The position numbers and the translations under genes were made by a program. The notes under the pieces are model-generated. The model was not told the origin of the DNA. It made no database searches and was given only the letters and a program-made list of their open reading frames with translations. Shown piece by piece: positions 47,648 through 56,261 of a DNA stretch of 57,515 nucleotides (its first letter is position 1; each line of letters begins with the position of its first letter). Source of the DNA: Chloroflexota bacterium (lineage in GTDB: Bacteria > Chloroflexota > Dehalococcoidia > DSTF01 > JACRBR01); NCBI GenBank assembly GCA_028872875.1, contig JAGWOC010000014.1, positions 1 to 57,515 on the forward strand. Direction: 5' to 3'.

Positions 47648-49341
47648 CCGAGCCCGTTGGCCTCGTCATCGGCACCGAGGACGCGTTCGCGCTCTCGTTC
47701 TGGGTGTACGTGCACGAGCATCGGTACCTGCAGCTCGACGACGTCGTGACGGTGCCGGTGACGCTGCCCGACGGCCAGCAGGTACGCCTGCACGGCATCG
47801 TCGACAGCGCGCGCTCGCGCTACGAGGGCGCGCGCTTCGATTCGGACGCACACGCGGCGGCGGAGCAGCGGCTGCCGGTCGGCATCGCGCATGCCGCGCA
47901 CGTCACGGTGACGCGGGTCGAGCCGGAGATCTTCGTCGCGCCGCCGCCGGGCGCCGCCGTCTACAAGAGCGAGGGCAAGCAGCGCGACGAGGCGCTGTAC
48001 TTCGACCAGATGCTCGCCGACCACACCGCCTTTATCGCCGGGCTCGCGCGGGACGGGCAGCCGGTCTACGGCAACCTCGAGTTCCTCGACGGCACGCGGG
48101 GCGCGCACATGAACATCAGCGGCATCAGCGGCGTCGCGACGAAGACGAGCTACGCGCTGTTCCTGCTGTACTCGCTGCTGCACTCGGGCGTGCTCGGCAA
48201 GCACGGCGCGAACACGAAGGCGCTGATCTTCAACGTCAAGGGCGAGGACCTGCTCTTTCTCGACAAGCCGAACAACAAGCTCGACGCCGAAGCGCGCGCC
48301 CGCTACGAGGCGATGGGGCTGCCCGCGGGGCCGTTCCAGAGCGTCGCCATCTGGTCGCCGGTGCAGAAGGGCGGCGACCTGCTGATGCCGGCGGCGGAGT
48401 CACGGACGGAGGGGGTGACCGCGTTCGCCTGGTCGCTCTCCGACTTCTGCCGCCAGCGCATGCTGCGCTTCCTCTTCGCCGAGGCCGACAGCGAGACGAG
48501 CCAGCTCTCGTTCGTCATCCGCCTGGTCGAAGAGTGGCTGGCCAGGCCGACCATCGTGTGCGACCCGGATGAGCGCGGCTTCGTGTCTGTGGCGGGCGCC
48601 GAGATTGTGACCGCGCGCAGCTTCTCCGACCTGGCCGACGCCATCGAGGCGAACATCGGCTCGATCGCCCAGCACGCCGCGGAGGGGACGCGCACCGCGT
48701 TCATCCGCAGGCTGTTCGACGCCGCGGCGACCGCCGGCCACCTGGTGCGCGCGATCCCGCCGGCGCGGGCGAAGGAGCACAGCATCCGCGTGCTCGATGG
48801 CGACGCCGGCAGGCAGGTGAGCGTCATCGACATCCACGGCCTGCCGGACCGGGCGAAGCGCTTCGTGGTGGGCGTGGTCGTGCGGCGGCTGGTCGAGCAG
48901 AAGGAGGCGATGGGACAGCGGCCGCTCGTCTTCCTCGTGCTGGACGAGCTGAACAAGTACGCGCCGCGCGAGGGGTGGAGCCCGATCAAGGAAGTGATCC
49001 TCGATATCGCCGAGCGCGGCCGCAGCCTCGGCGTCATCCTGGTCGGCGCGCAGCAGACGGCGAGCGAGATCGAGCGGCGAGTGACGGCGAACGCGTCGTT
49101 CCGCGTCGCCGGCCGCCTGGACGCCGCCGAGGGCGCGCGCGCGGAGTACGGCTACCTCACCGACGCCGCGAAGGCGCGCGCGTCGATCCTCAAGCCCGGC
49201 ACGATGTTCCTGCACCAGCCGGAGATCCCGGTACCGCTGCTCGTGCAGTTCCCCTTCCCCGCGTGGGCCACGCGCAAGGACGAGGTCGACCGCTCCGGGG
49301 AGCAGGCTGGGCCCGCGCTGCGCGGCGGCAGGCTGCAGTAG
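47635..49341 (+). CDS. herA: HerA-type DNA-translocating ATPase
   Basis: A 568-residue FtsK/HerA-superfamily ATPase. An N-terminal HAS-barrel-like domain (1-105) is followed by a Walker A variant GISGVATKTS (Lys170-Thr171, with Thr where the usual Gly precedes Lys), Walker B LVFLVLDELNKY (about 430-442) and the arginine-finger-like region GRSLGVILVGAQQTASEIE. HerA hexamers pump DNA into the NurA nuclease during end resection. GTG 47635 has AAGGAGG 7 bases upstream and overlaps nurA. Followed after 2 bp by sbcD. Confidence 0.9.
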   Translation: MEPITEPVGLVIGTEDAFALSFWVYVHEHRYLQLDDVVTVPVTLPDGQQVRLHGIVDSARSRYEGARFDSDAHAAAEQRLPVGIAHAAHVTVTRVEPEIFVAPPPGAAVYKSEGKQRDEALYFDQMLADHTAFIAGLARDGQPVYGNLEFLDGTRGAHMNISGISGVATKTSYALFLLYSLLHSGVLGKHGANTKALIFNVKGEDLLFLDKPNNKLDAEARARYEAMGLPAGPFQSVAIWSPVQKGGDLLMPAAESRTEGVTAFAWSLSDFCRQRMLRFLFAEADSETSQLSFVIRLVEEWLARPTIVCDPDERGFVSVAGAEIVTARSFSDLADAIEANIGSIAQHAAEGTRTAFIRRLFDAAATAGHLVRAIPPARAKEHSIRVLDGDAGRQVSVIDIHGLPDRAKRFVVGVVVRRLVEQKEAMGQRPLVFLVLDELNKYAPREGWSPIKEVILDIAERGRSLGVILVGAQQTASEIERRVTANASFRVAGRLDAAEGARAEYGYLTDAAKARASILKPGTMFLHQPEIPVPLLVQFPFPAWATRKDEVDRSGEQAGPALRGGRLQ

Positions 49342-49343
49342 CG

Positions 49344-50510
49344 ATGCGCCTGCTGCACACGAGCGACTGGCACCTGGGCCGGACGATCCGCGGCCTCTCG
49401 CGGCAGGACGAGAGCGAGCGCGCCGTGCGGCAAGTCGTCGACATCGCCATCGGCGAACGCGTCGACGCCGTGCTGATCGCCGGCGACACGTTCGAGACGT
49501 TCGCGCCGCCGCCGGACGCGGAGCGCCTGCTGTACGACGCGCTGTCGCAGCTCCTGCGCGCGGGCATCCGCGTCGTCTCGATCGCGGGCAACCACGACTC
49601 GGCGGCGCGCATGGACGCGCTTGCCGGCGTGCTGCGGATCGCGGGCGCGCACTGCATCGGCTCCGTGCCGAAGCAGGCGTCCGACGCCGCGCTCACGCTG
49701 CCTTCGCGCGACGGGTCGGAGGCGGCGACGGTGGTCGCGCTGCCGTGGGTGCCCGAGCGGCTGGCCGTAGAGTACGAGCAACTGTTCGCCGGGCCGGTGG
49801 AGGCCATGCAGCGCTACGCCGGCCGGCTCGAAGCGGCGATCGGGCGCGTGTGTCAGGCCTTCCGCCCGGACACCGCCAACGTCTTCCTCGGGCACATGCT
49901 CATCGACAAGGCTGCGGTCGGGGGCGGCGAGCGCGCGCTGCAGATCGGGCAGGCGTTCGCCGTCCAGCCGCGGAGCCTGCCGTCCGATGCGCAGTACACC
50001 GCGCTGGGCCACGTGCACAAGCGCCAGCGCATCGGCGCCAGCCCGGCGTACTACAGCGGCTCACTCCTCCAGCTCGACTTCGGCGAGGCTGAGCAGCAGA
50101 AGTACGTGCAGGTCGTCGAGGTGCACCCCGGCCTGCCCGCCGACGTGCGCGCGGTCGAGATCGCCGGCGGCCGCGCGCTGCGCAACATCCGCCTGCGGCT
50201 CGATGAGCTCACACAGCACGCCGGCAGGTACGGCGACGCCTACCTGCGCGTCGTCGTCGAGCTGGACGCCCCGGTGCTCTCGCTGTACGAGCAGGTGCGC
50301 GAGGTGCTGCCGAATGCGCTCGATGTCTCGTTCGAGTTGACCGGCGCCGCGGCGGACGCCGGGGCGCCGCGAGAGGCGCGGCGCGGCCTCGCGCCGGGCG
50401 AGCTGTTCTCCCGCTACTACCGCGAGGCGCGAGGCGCTGAGATCAGCGCGGAGCTGCTCGCCGCGTTCAACGAGTTGTACCAGGCGGAGGTCCAGCGTGC
50501 GGCCCCGTAA
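49344..50510 (+). CDS. sbcD: Exonuclease SbcD (Mre11 homologue)
   Basis: A 388-residue metallophosphoesterase nuclease with all five Mre11 motifs: TSDWHLG, AGDTFE, GNHDS, LGHMLID and LGHVHK, then a C-terminal capping domain. It forms the SbcCD (Rad50-Mre11) complex that opens blocked DNA ends and hairpins. The start is two bases after the herA stop, and its end overlaps sbcC by 14 bp. Confidence 0.95.
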   Translation: MRLLHTSDWHLGRTIRGLSRQDESERAVRQVVDIAIGERVDAVLIAGDTFETFAPPPDAERLLYDALSQLLRAGIRVVSIAGNHDSAARMDALAGVLRIAGAHCIGSVPKQASDAALTLPSRDGSEAATVVALPWVPERLAVEYEQLFAGPVEAMQRYAGRLEAAIGRVCQAFRPDTANVFLGHMLIDKAAVGGGERALQIGQAFAVQPRSLPSDAQYTALGHVHKRQRIGASPAYYSGSLLQLDFGEAEQQKYVQVVEVHPGLPADVRAVEIAGGRALRNIRLRLDELTQHAGRYGDAYLRVVVELDAPVLSLYEQVREVLPNALDVSFELTGAAADAGAPREARRGLAPGELFSRYYREARGAEISAELLAAFNELYQAEVQRAAP

Positions 50511-52875
50511 CCTGAGGCTCGCCGGCTTCACCTGCTACAGCGACCCGGTCGCGATCGACTTCGCGGGCATGGATCTCTTCGTCGTCAGCGGCCCGACGGG
50601 CGCAGGCAAGTCGACGATTGTCGACGCGATCTGCTACGCGCTGTACGGCCGCGTGCCGCGCTTCGACGGCACGTCGGGCCTGATCGCGCACAACCGGGAC
50701 GAGATGTACGTGCACCTCGAGTTCTCCGTCGCGGGCGATCTGTACCGGGTGATGCGGACGCTGAACCGCCGCCGCAAGACGGCGAAGGACGGCAGCGAGA
50801 AGACGACGCGCCTGCCATCCACGGTCGTCCTGGAGCACCGGGAGGGCGGCGAGTGGGAGCCGATCGCCGGCCGCGTGCGTGAGATCGACGACCGCATCGA
50901 GGAGATCCTCGGGCTCGACTTCAACGGCTTCACGCGCTGCATCGTGCTGCCGCAGGGGCAGTTCCAGGAGTTCCTGGCGGGCGACCGCGAGAAGCGCCGC
51001 GACCTGCTGGTGGAGCTGCTGGACATCTCGGCGTATGGCCGCATCATGACGGCCGCCAACACGCGCGCATCGGAGCTGGCGAAGGAGGCAAGCGCCATCG
51101 ACCGCCGGCTCGCGGAAGACTACGCCGACGCCACGCCGGAGGCGCTGGAAGCGAAGCGGCGCCAGCGGGAAGCCGACCGCCCCACGCTCGAGACGGCGAC
51201 CCGGCTGCGTGATGCGCTCAACGGGGCGGTCGAGCTCGCGGGCACCGTTGCGAATGAGCGCGAGCGTCAGCGCAAGCTCGTCGAAGGAGCGGACGCCGCG
51301 CGGAAGGAACTGGCCGGCGCGCAGAGGCTCGCGAAGGACGGCGAGGCGCAGATCAAGGGCCTTCGCGCGGAGCTCGCCGCCGCCGAAGAGGCGCTCAAGG
51401 CCATCGCCTACGACCGCGACCTGCACCAGCGGCTGGGCGTTGCGCTCACGCACGCGGACGCCATCGAGCGGCTGACGCAGCAGCTCGGGGAGGCGACCGC
51501 CGTCGCGCGCGACGAGACGAAGCTGGCCGCGGCGAAGACGTCGCTCGCCGCTGCCGAGCGCGAGCGCACGGACGCCGAGGCAGCGGTCGCCGCGGCCCGC
51601 GAGCGGCTGTACGCGGCGCAGCGCGCCGACGCCGCAGCGCACGTGCGGGGCGGGCTGCGGCCCGGCGACACCTGCCCGGTGTGCGGCGGCGTCGTCGGCA
51701 AGCTGCCGAGAGCGCCCGCCGGCGATGGGCTCGGCGCGGCGAACAAGGCGCTCGCCGCCGCCGAGCAGCGCGGCCGGCGGGCGGCTGACGCGCGCATCAA
51801 GGCGGCGCAGGCGGTCGAGCGCGAGCAGCAGCGGCTCAAGGACGCGGCGGGCGAAGCGAAGCGAGTCCAGAAGGAGCTTGGCGCGCAGGGCGAGACGCTG
51901 CGGGGGCTGCTGCCGCCGACGATCGCGGCGGAGCGGCCCGCCATCGCGGTGGCGCTGGAGGCGCAGAAGGTCGCGGCGCGCGAGGCCGACACGGTGACGG
52001 AGCGCATCAACACACTGCGCAGGCAGATCGCGGAACTCGAGCCGCGTGTCGCGGCAAGCGGCCAGAAGATCGCCGCCCTCACGGCAACATCCGCCGGGCT
52101 CGAAGCCCAAGGAGTGGAGGCCGGCCGGGCGGCCGACGCCGGCAAGGAGCAGCTCATCGCGCTCGCGACGGAGTGGAGCTGGAGCGACATCCTCGCGATG
52201 ATCGAAGCGAAGCGTGACCCACGCGCGACGCTCGTCTCGATGCGCAACGCATCTCAACAGCAAGCCGACGACATCACGAAGCGCCTGGCCGGCATCGAGG
52301 CGGAGGAGAAGCGCATCGAGCAGGCGATCGTGAGGGCGATGGAGCTGCGCGCCGAGCTGCAGGAGAAGCGCGAGCGCTCCGCACTCTACGGCGAGCTGGG
52401 GCGGCTCCTGCGCGCGGACAACTTCCAGGCGTTTGTCATCGAGGAGGCGATGCAGGCGCTCGCCGACAGCGCCTCGCGCCACCTGGCGACGCTCTACGAC
52501 CAATTCGCGATCACGGTCGATGGCGGGGAGTTCCAGGTCATCGACCACTGGCAGGCGGACCAGGTGCGCCCGGCGCGCACCCTCAGCGGCGGCGAGACGT
52601 TCGTCGCCTCGCTGGCGCTGGCGCTGGCGCTGTCCGAGCGCCTGCCGGAGCTGCGCAGCAAGACGGCCGCCGTGCTCGAGAGCCTGTTCCTCGACGAGGG
52701 CTTCGGCGCCCTCGACCCGGAGGTGCTGGAGGTGGTCATCTCCGCGCTCGAAGGGCTTCGTTCCGAGGAGCGCATGGTGGGCATCATCACGCACGTGCCG
52801 GAACTCGCCCGGCGGATCGAGTCCCGCATCGAGGTGTCGAAGTCTCCCGCCGGCAGCACGGCGTCCGTCGCCTGA
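50497..52875 (+). CDS. sbcC: Exonuclease subunit SbcC (Rad50 homologue)
   Basis: A 792-residue SMC-like ATPase: Walker A GPTGAGKST (about 32-40), Q-loop LPQGQF, two long coiled coils (about 190-380 and 410-640), a zinc hook CPVCGG (about residue 391), ABC signature LSGGETF and Walker B LFLDEGFGALD. With SbcD it resects and processes DNA ends in the cytoplasm. Shorter than E. coli SbcC (over 1000 residues), closer in size to archaeal Rad50. GTG 50497 has GGAGG 6 bases upstream within sbcD. Confidence 0.95.
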   Translation: MRPRNLRLAGFTCYSDPVAIDFAGMDLFVVSGPTGAGKSTIVDAICYALYGRVPRFDGTSGLIAHNRDEMYVHLEFSVAGDLYRVMRTLNRRRKTAKDGSEKTTRLPSTVVLEHREGGEWEPIAGRVREIDDRIEEILGLDFNGFTRCIVLPQGQFQEFLAGDREKRRDLLVELLDISAYGRIMTAANTRASELAKEASAIDRRLAEDYADATPEALEAKRRQREADRPTLETATRLRDALNGAVELAGTVANERERQRKLVEGADAARKELAGAQRLAKDGEAQIKGLRAELAAAEEALKAIAYDRDLHQRLGVALTHADAIERLTQQLGEATAVARDETKLAAAKTSLAAAERERTDAEAAVAAARERLYAAQRADAAAHVRGGLRPGDTCPVCGGVVGKLPRAPAGDGLGAANKALAAAEQRGRRAADARIKAAQAVEREQQRLKDAAGEAKRVQKELGAQGETLRGLLPPTIAAERPAIAVALEAQKVAAREADTVTERINTLRRQIAELEPRVAASGQKIAALTATSAGLEAQGVEAGRAADAGKEQLIALATEWSWSDILAMIEAKRDPRATLVSMRNASQQQADDITKRLAGIEAEEKRIEQAIVRAMELRAELQEKRERSALYGELGRLLRADNFQAFVIEEAMQALADSASRHLATLYDQFAITVDGGEFQVIDHWQADQVRPARTLSGGETFVASLALALALSERLPELRSKTAAVLESLFLDEGFGALDPEVLEVVISALEGLRSEERMVGIITHVPELARRIESRIEVSKSPAGSTASVA

Positions 52876-52876
52876 C

Positions 52877-52891
52877 GCGCGGCCGCCGCGC
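52877..52891. terminator. Hairpin between sbcC and the convergent gene
   Basis: GCGCGG-CCG-CCGCGC, a perfect 6-bp stem starting one base after the sbcC stop and touching the stop of the convergent gene. Likely a shared terminator, though without a T-tract. Confidence 0.4.
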
Positions 52892-53310
52892 TATCGCTTG
52901 CGTGCGAACAGGACGCGCCAGGCGACCACGGCGCAGGCGGCGCCGAGCGCGGCGACGCCGGCGATCGGAGCAATCGGCAGCCCGCGCGTGTCGATGGTGT
53001 CGAGCGGGCCGTCGGCGACGGCGCGGCGCGAGAGCGTCCTGGCGGCGGCCACGTCCGGGGCCGGGCGCCCGGCCGCCGCGTCGCGCGCCTCGATGGCGAC
53101 CGCCGCCTCGGCGGCCGGCGCGCCCGCCTCGCCTTCGCGCTGCTCGCCGGCGGTCAGGTCCGATTCGCTCGCCGGCTCGCGCATCTGCTCGGGGAGCGGG
53201 TCGAGGGCGACGACGGCCACGCCGGGCGCATCACCGTGTGCCCGCGTGTTGCAGCGCTGGCGGGGCGTGTGCCGCCCGTCGCATCCGTCGTCGTGTCCGT
53301 AGGCCTTCAT
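52891..53310 (-). CDS. Small tail-anchored hypothetical protein
   Basis: A 139-residue protein: a His/Arg/Cys-containing N-terminus, an acidic Ala/Glu-rich middle and one C-terminal transmembrane helix (about 112-134, IAPIAGVAALGAACAVVAW) ending in RKR, so probably inserted with the N-terminus outside or tail-anchored. No family recognised. ATG 53310 has AGGTGG 5 bases upstream; GTG 53319 is an alternative. The next gene upstream encodes a lipoprotein 19 bp away, so the two may form an operon. Confidence 0.5.
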   Translation of the reverse strand: MKAYGHDDGCDGRHTPRQRCNTRAHGDAPGVAVVALDPLPEQMREPASESDLTAGEQREGEAGAPAAEAAVAIEARDAAAGRPAPDVAAARTLSRRAVADGPLDTIDTRGLPIAPIAGVAALGAACAVVAWRVLFARKR

Positions 53311-53329
53311 GTCAGCCACCTGTACGGGA

Positions 53330-53749
53330 TCACGGCGTCGCCGCCGGCGTCAGCGCCGGCCCGCGCAGCGTGAACGTCTTGATGATGTACACGTCCTGGT
53401 CGTTGGGCGCGTAACACTCCGCCTTGTAGGCGCCCGGGGCATCGAGCGTGAAGTCGAACGACAGGTTGCCGGGGAAGGGGGTGAGCTTCGGGCTTCCCTC
53501 CGGGTACGCCGGCACCGTGTCGTGCCCGAGCGGCTTGATCAGCCGCGTCCCCTGCCGGATCTCGCACTGGACGTCCACGCCCACCGGCAGGTTCTGCTGG
53601 TAGGCGACGGCGGCCGTGAGCGGCGCGCCCGGGCGCATATCGCCGGTGACGGTCAGCGACTGGAAGAAGTCGCTCGTGCGCGCCGGTGTGCTGAAGCGCA
53701 CGCCGCAGGCGGCGGCGAGCAGCGCGGCGGCGGCGAGCGCGAGCAGCAT
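53330..53749 (-). CDS. Putative lipoprotein
   Basis: A 139-residue secreted protein: signal peptide MLLALAAAALL with lipobox LAAAC-G, then a beta-rich domain (LTVTGDMRPGAPLTAAVAYQ, SFDFTLDAPGAYKAECYAP) suggestive of an Ig-like fold. Two Cys (in VQCEI and AECYA) could form a disulfide. Function unknown. ATG 53749 has GAGGAT 7 bases upstream and places the signal peptide at the N-terminus; the longer frame to 53863 overlaps the divergent promoter and is rejected. Confidence 0.7.
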   Translation of the reverse strand: MLLALAAAALLAAACGVRFSTPARTSDFFQSLTVTGDMRPGAPLTAAVAYQQNLPVGVDVQCEIRQGTRLIKPLGHDTVPAYPEGSPKLTPFPGNLSFDFTLDAPGAYKAECYAPNDQDVYIIKTFTLRGPALTPAATP

Positions 53750-53862
53750 CGGGGGGATCCTCACGACGCTGCATCGTAGACGGCCCTCCATCCCCGGACA
53801 AGCGCGGCGACGGCGCGCCTCCGCCGCCGATCTTCCAGAGTCCCGCCACTCGTCGTCATACA

Positions 53863-54984
53863 ATGCCCGGCATGGACGTCCCCTCGCTGCACCCGTGGGA
53901 CCTCAGCCCGACCGAGGCGATCGCCCTGCAGCGGCAGCTCGCGGCGCGCGTCGTGCGCGAGGGCGTCCTCGCAGAGCGCAACGTGCGCTTCGTCGCCGGC
54001 TCCGACGTCGCGTTCGACCGGGCGAACCGGCGCGCGGCCGCCGCGGTCGTCGTGCTCGCCTACCCGTCGCTCGATGTGGTCGAGCAGGTCACGGCCGAAT
54101 CGGCGGTCACATTCCCGTACGTGCCGGGCCTGCTCTCGTTTCGCGAGACGCCGGCGCTGCTGCCGGCGTTCCAGCGTCTGCGCGGCCGTCCGGACCTGCT
54201 GATGGTCGACGGGCACGGCTACGCGCACCCGCGCCGATTCGGCTTCGCCTGTCACCTCGGCCTGCTGCTCGACATCCCTACGGTGGGCGTGGCGAAGTCG
54301 CGCCTCGTCGGCGAAGCCGGCGCCGCCGGCCGGGCGCGCGGCTCGCGCGCGGACCTCGTTGACGGTGGCGAAGTGATCGGCTCGCTGCTGCGCACGCGCG
54401 CGGGCGTCCGGCCGGTCTTCGTGTCCGTCGGCCACCGCATCGGACTTGCGGACGCCGAGCGCTGGGTGCTGCGCTGCGCGCCGTCGCACCGGCTGCCGGA
54501 GCCTACGCGCCTCGCCGACCGGCTGGCGGGCGAGGCCAAGCGGCACATGCTCGCGGCGACCATCGAGATGATCGTCGAGCAGCGCGCGGGCGAGCGCGGG
54601 CGATGGGAGTGGGTGGCGGATGAACAGCGCGCGGTGTTCCGGCACGACCTCGACCCGATGCCGGTGCACTACGGCTGCTCGCCGGAGCTCGTCTGCCCCG
54701 GCGATGGAGAGCTGCTGGACATCATGCTCGTCGACGCGCGCGGCCACGAGCGCGAGGAGCGGCTAGCGGTGCGCGCGGTCGACGTGCTGGAGAAAGCCGA
54801 CGGCGACCACAAGCTCCTCGCCGTGTCCGCCGACCGCCCGGAGGAGCGCCTCGACGGCGTGCGCGACCGCATCCGCGCGTGGTACGTCGCGCAGCGCAAG
54901 CCGGTCACGGAGTGGAAGGGCGAAGCCCGCGCCCTCGCGTTCATCGACGAATGCCGCGCCTACACCGAAAGAGAGCCGCAATGA
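53863..54984 (+). CDS. nfi: Endonuclease V fused to an inorganic-pyrophosphatase-like domain
   Basis: A 373-residue protein. Residues 1-225 are endonuclease V, which nicks DNA (or RNA) 3' to deoxyinosine: metal residues Asp48 (GSDVAFD), Glu95 (SFRET) and Asp116 (MVDGHGYAHPRRFG), with VGVAKSRLVG. Residues about 245-370 resemble soluble family I pyrophosphatase: VHYGCSPELVCPGDGELLDI keeps the D-x-x-x-x-D pattern (Asp281, Glu283, Asp286), and LEKADGDHKLLAV keeps Asp315 and Lys317. Some residues differ (the Arg before the Tyr-Gly turn is missing), so pyrophosphatase activity is uncertain. Stand-alone EndoV is about 225 residues. No SD is seen; CATACA directly before ATG looks like a -10, so the mRNA may be leaderless. 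Confidence 0.87.
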   Translation: MPGMDVPSLHPWDLSPTEAIALQRQLAARVVREGVLAERNVRFVAGSDVAFDRANRRAAAAVVVLAYPSLDVVEQVTAESAVTFPYVPGLLSFRETPALLPAFQRLRGRPDLLMVDGHGYAHPRRFGFACHLGLLLDIPTVGVAKSRLVGEAGAAGRARGSRADLVDGGEVIGSLLRTRAGVRPVFVSVGHRIGLADAERWVLRCAPSHRLPEPTRLADRLAGEAKRHMLAATIEMIVEQRAGERGRWEWVADEQRAVFRHDLDPMPVHYGCSPELVCPGDGELLDIMLVDARGHEREERLAVRAVDVLEKADGDHKLLAVSADRPEERLDGVRDRIRAWYVAQRKPVTEWKGEARALAFIDECRAYTEREPQ

Positions 54985-55153
54985 CACGCCCCAGACAGCG
55001 CGACCGGGTGCTCGCGGAGGCGCGCAGCGGCGTCGCGCGTGCGGCCAACTTTTCCGGCTGGCTGTTCGACGTCCACGCAACCCACCTCGACCCCCCAATG
55101 CGCTACCATGCATCGCGTTGGCATACGAGGACACGTCAGGAGCGCACCAGCAC

Positions 55154-56261
55154 ATGCACGAGCTACGCGACAGACTGATCGCCCTGCGCGAGCGCATCGA
55201 GCACGTCCTGGTGCGTCTTTGACATCGCCGGGCTGGAGACGCAGGCCGCGGCGCTCGAGGCGCAGAGCAGCGCGCCGGGCTTCTGGGACGACCCGCAATC
55301 CGCGCAGGACGTGATGAAGCGCCTGTCGGGACTGCGTCAGCGCATCGACACGTGGCGCGGCCTCGAGGCGCAGGTGCGCGACCTGCTCGAGCTCGTCGAG
55401 CTCGCGCGGGCCGAGGACGACGCCGCGATCGCCGGCGACATCGCACGGGACGCCGACGACGTCGAGCGGCGGCTCGGCGCGCTCGAGTTCGAGCTCGCGT
55501 TCTCCGGCCCCTACGACGACCGCAACGCGATCATCGCCATCCACGCGGGCGCGGGCGGCACGGAGTCGCAGGACTGGGCGGAGATGCTGCTGCGCATGTA
55601 CCTGCGCTGGTGCGAGCGGCGCGGCTTCCCGGCCGAGGTGATCGACCTGATGCCCGGCGAGGAGGCCGGCATCAAGAGCGCCACCGTCGAAGTCACGGGC
55701 GCGCACGCCTACGGCAACCTGAAGAGCGAGCGCGGCGTGCATCGCCTCGTGCGACTCTCGCCGTTCGACTCCGCGCACGCGCGCCACACATCGTTCGCAC
55801 TCGTCGAGGTGCTGCCGGAAGCCGGCGACGCCGCCGAGGTCAGGATCAGCGCGGACGACATCCGGGTCGACGTCTTCCGCGCCAGCGGCCACGGCGGCCA
55901 GAACGTCCAGAAGAACTCGACGGCGATCCGCATCACCCATCTGCCGACGGGCATCGTCGTCACCTGCCAGAACGAGCGCTCGCAGCACCGCAACCGCGAG
56001 TCCGCCATGCGCGTGCTCGAAGCGCGCCTCATCGAGCGCGAGCTGGAGCGCCACGCCGACGAGCAGGCGCGCATCAAGGGCGAGCACGTCAGCGCGGGCT
56101 GGAGCAACCAGATCCGGAGCTACGTGCTGCACCCGTACAAGATGGTGAAGGACCACCGCACCGGCTACGAGACGAGCGACGCCGCCGGCGTCCTCGAGGG
56201 TGACCTCGACCCGATCATCCAGGCGTATCTCAAGTCGCAGGTCGGACAGGATGCGGCGTAG
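55154..56261 (+). CDS. prfB: Peptide chain release factor 2, with programmed +1 frameshift
   Basis: Terminates translation at UGA and UAA. The zero frame runs from ATG 55154 (MHELRDRLIAL...VLVRL) to an in-frame TGA at 55220. A +1 shift at CTT-TGA-C continues as DIAGLETQAAALEAQ to 56261, giving a product of about 368 residues. Domain evidence: SPFDSAHARHTS (the anticodon-like SPF motif of RF2) and the catalytic GGQ in SGHGGQNVQKNSTA. Low RF2 slows reading of the TGA and favours the shift, so synthesis is autoregulated. AGGAG lies 12 bases before ATG. An annotation without the frameshift would give a short peptide and an N-truncated protein starting at about 55311. Confidence 0.96.
55217..55223 (+). 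promoter_or_regulatory. RF2 programmed frameshift site CTTTGAC
   Basis: Codon 22 CTT, then TGA and C: the exact slippery heptamer of bacterial prfB. The usual upstream SD-like stimulator (AGGGGG in E. coli, 3 bases before CTT) is weak here; only CTGGTG lies at about that place. Confidence 0.93.

Noticed and set aside
50467-52794. 775-codon frame opposite sbcC
   Set aside because: Antisense shadow of a gene with Walker A, zinc hook and signature motifs.
54981-55178. 65-codon frame starting on the endonuclease V stop (ATGA)
   Set aside because: It overlaps the prfB start, has no SD, and its second half is unstructured Thr/Arg sequence. The ATGA overlap is probably chance.
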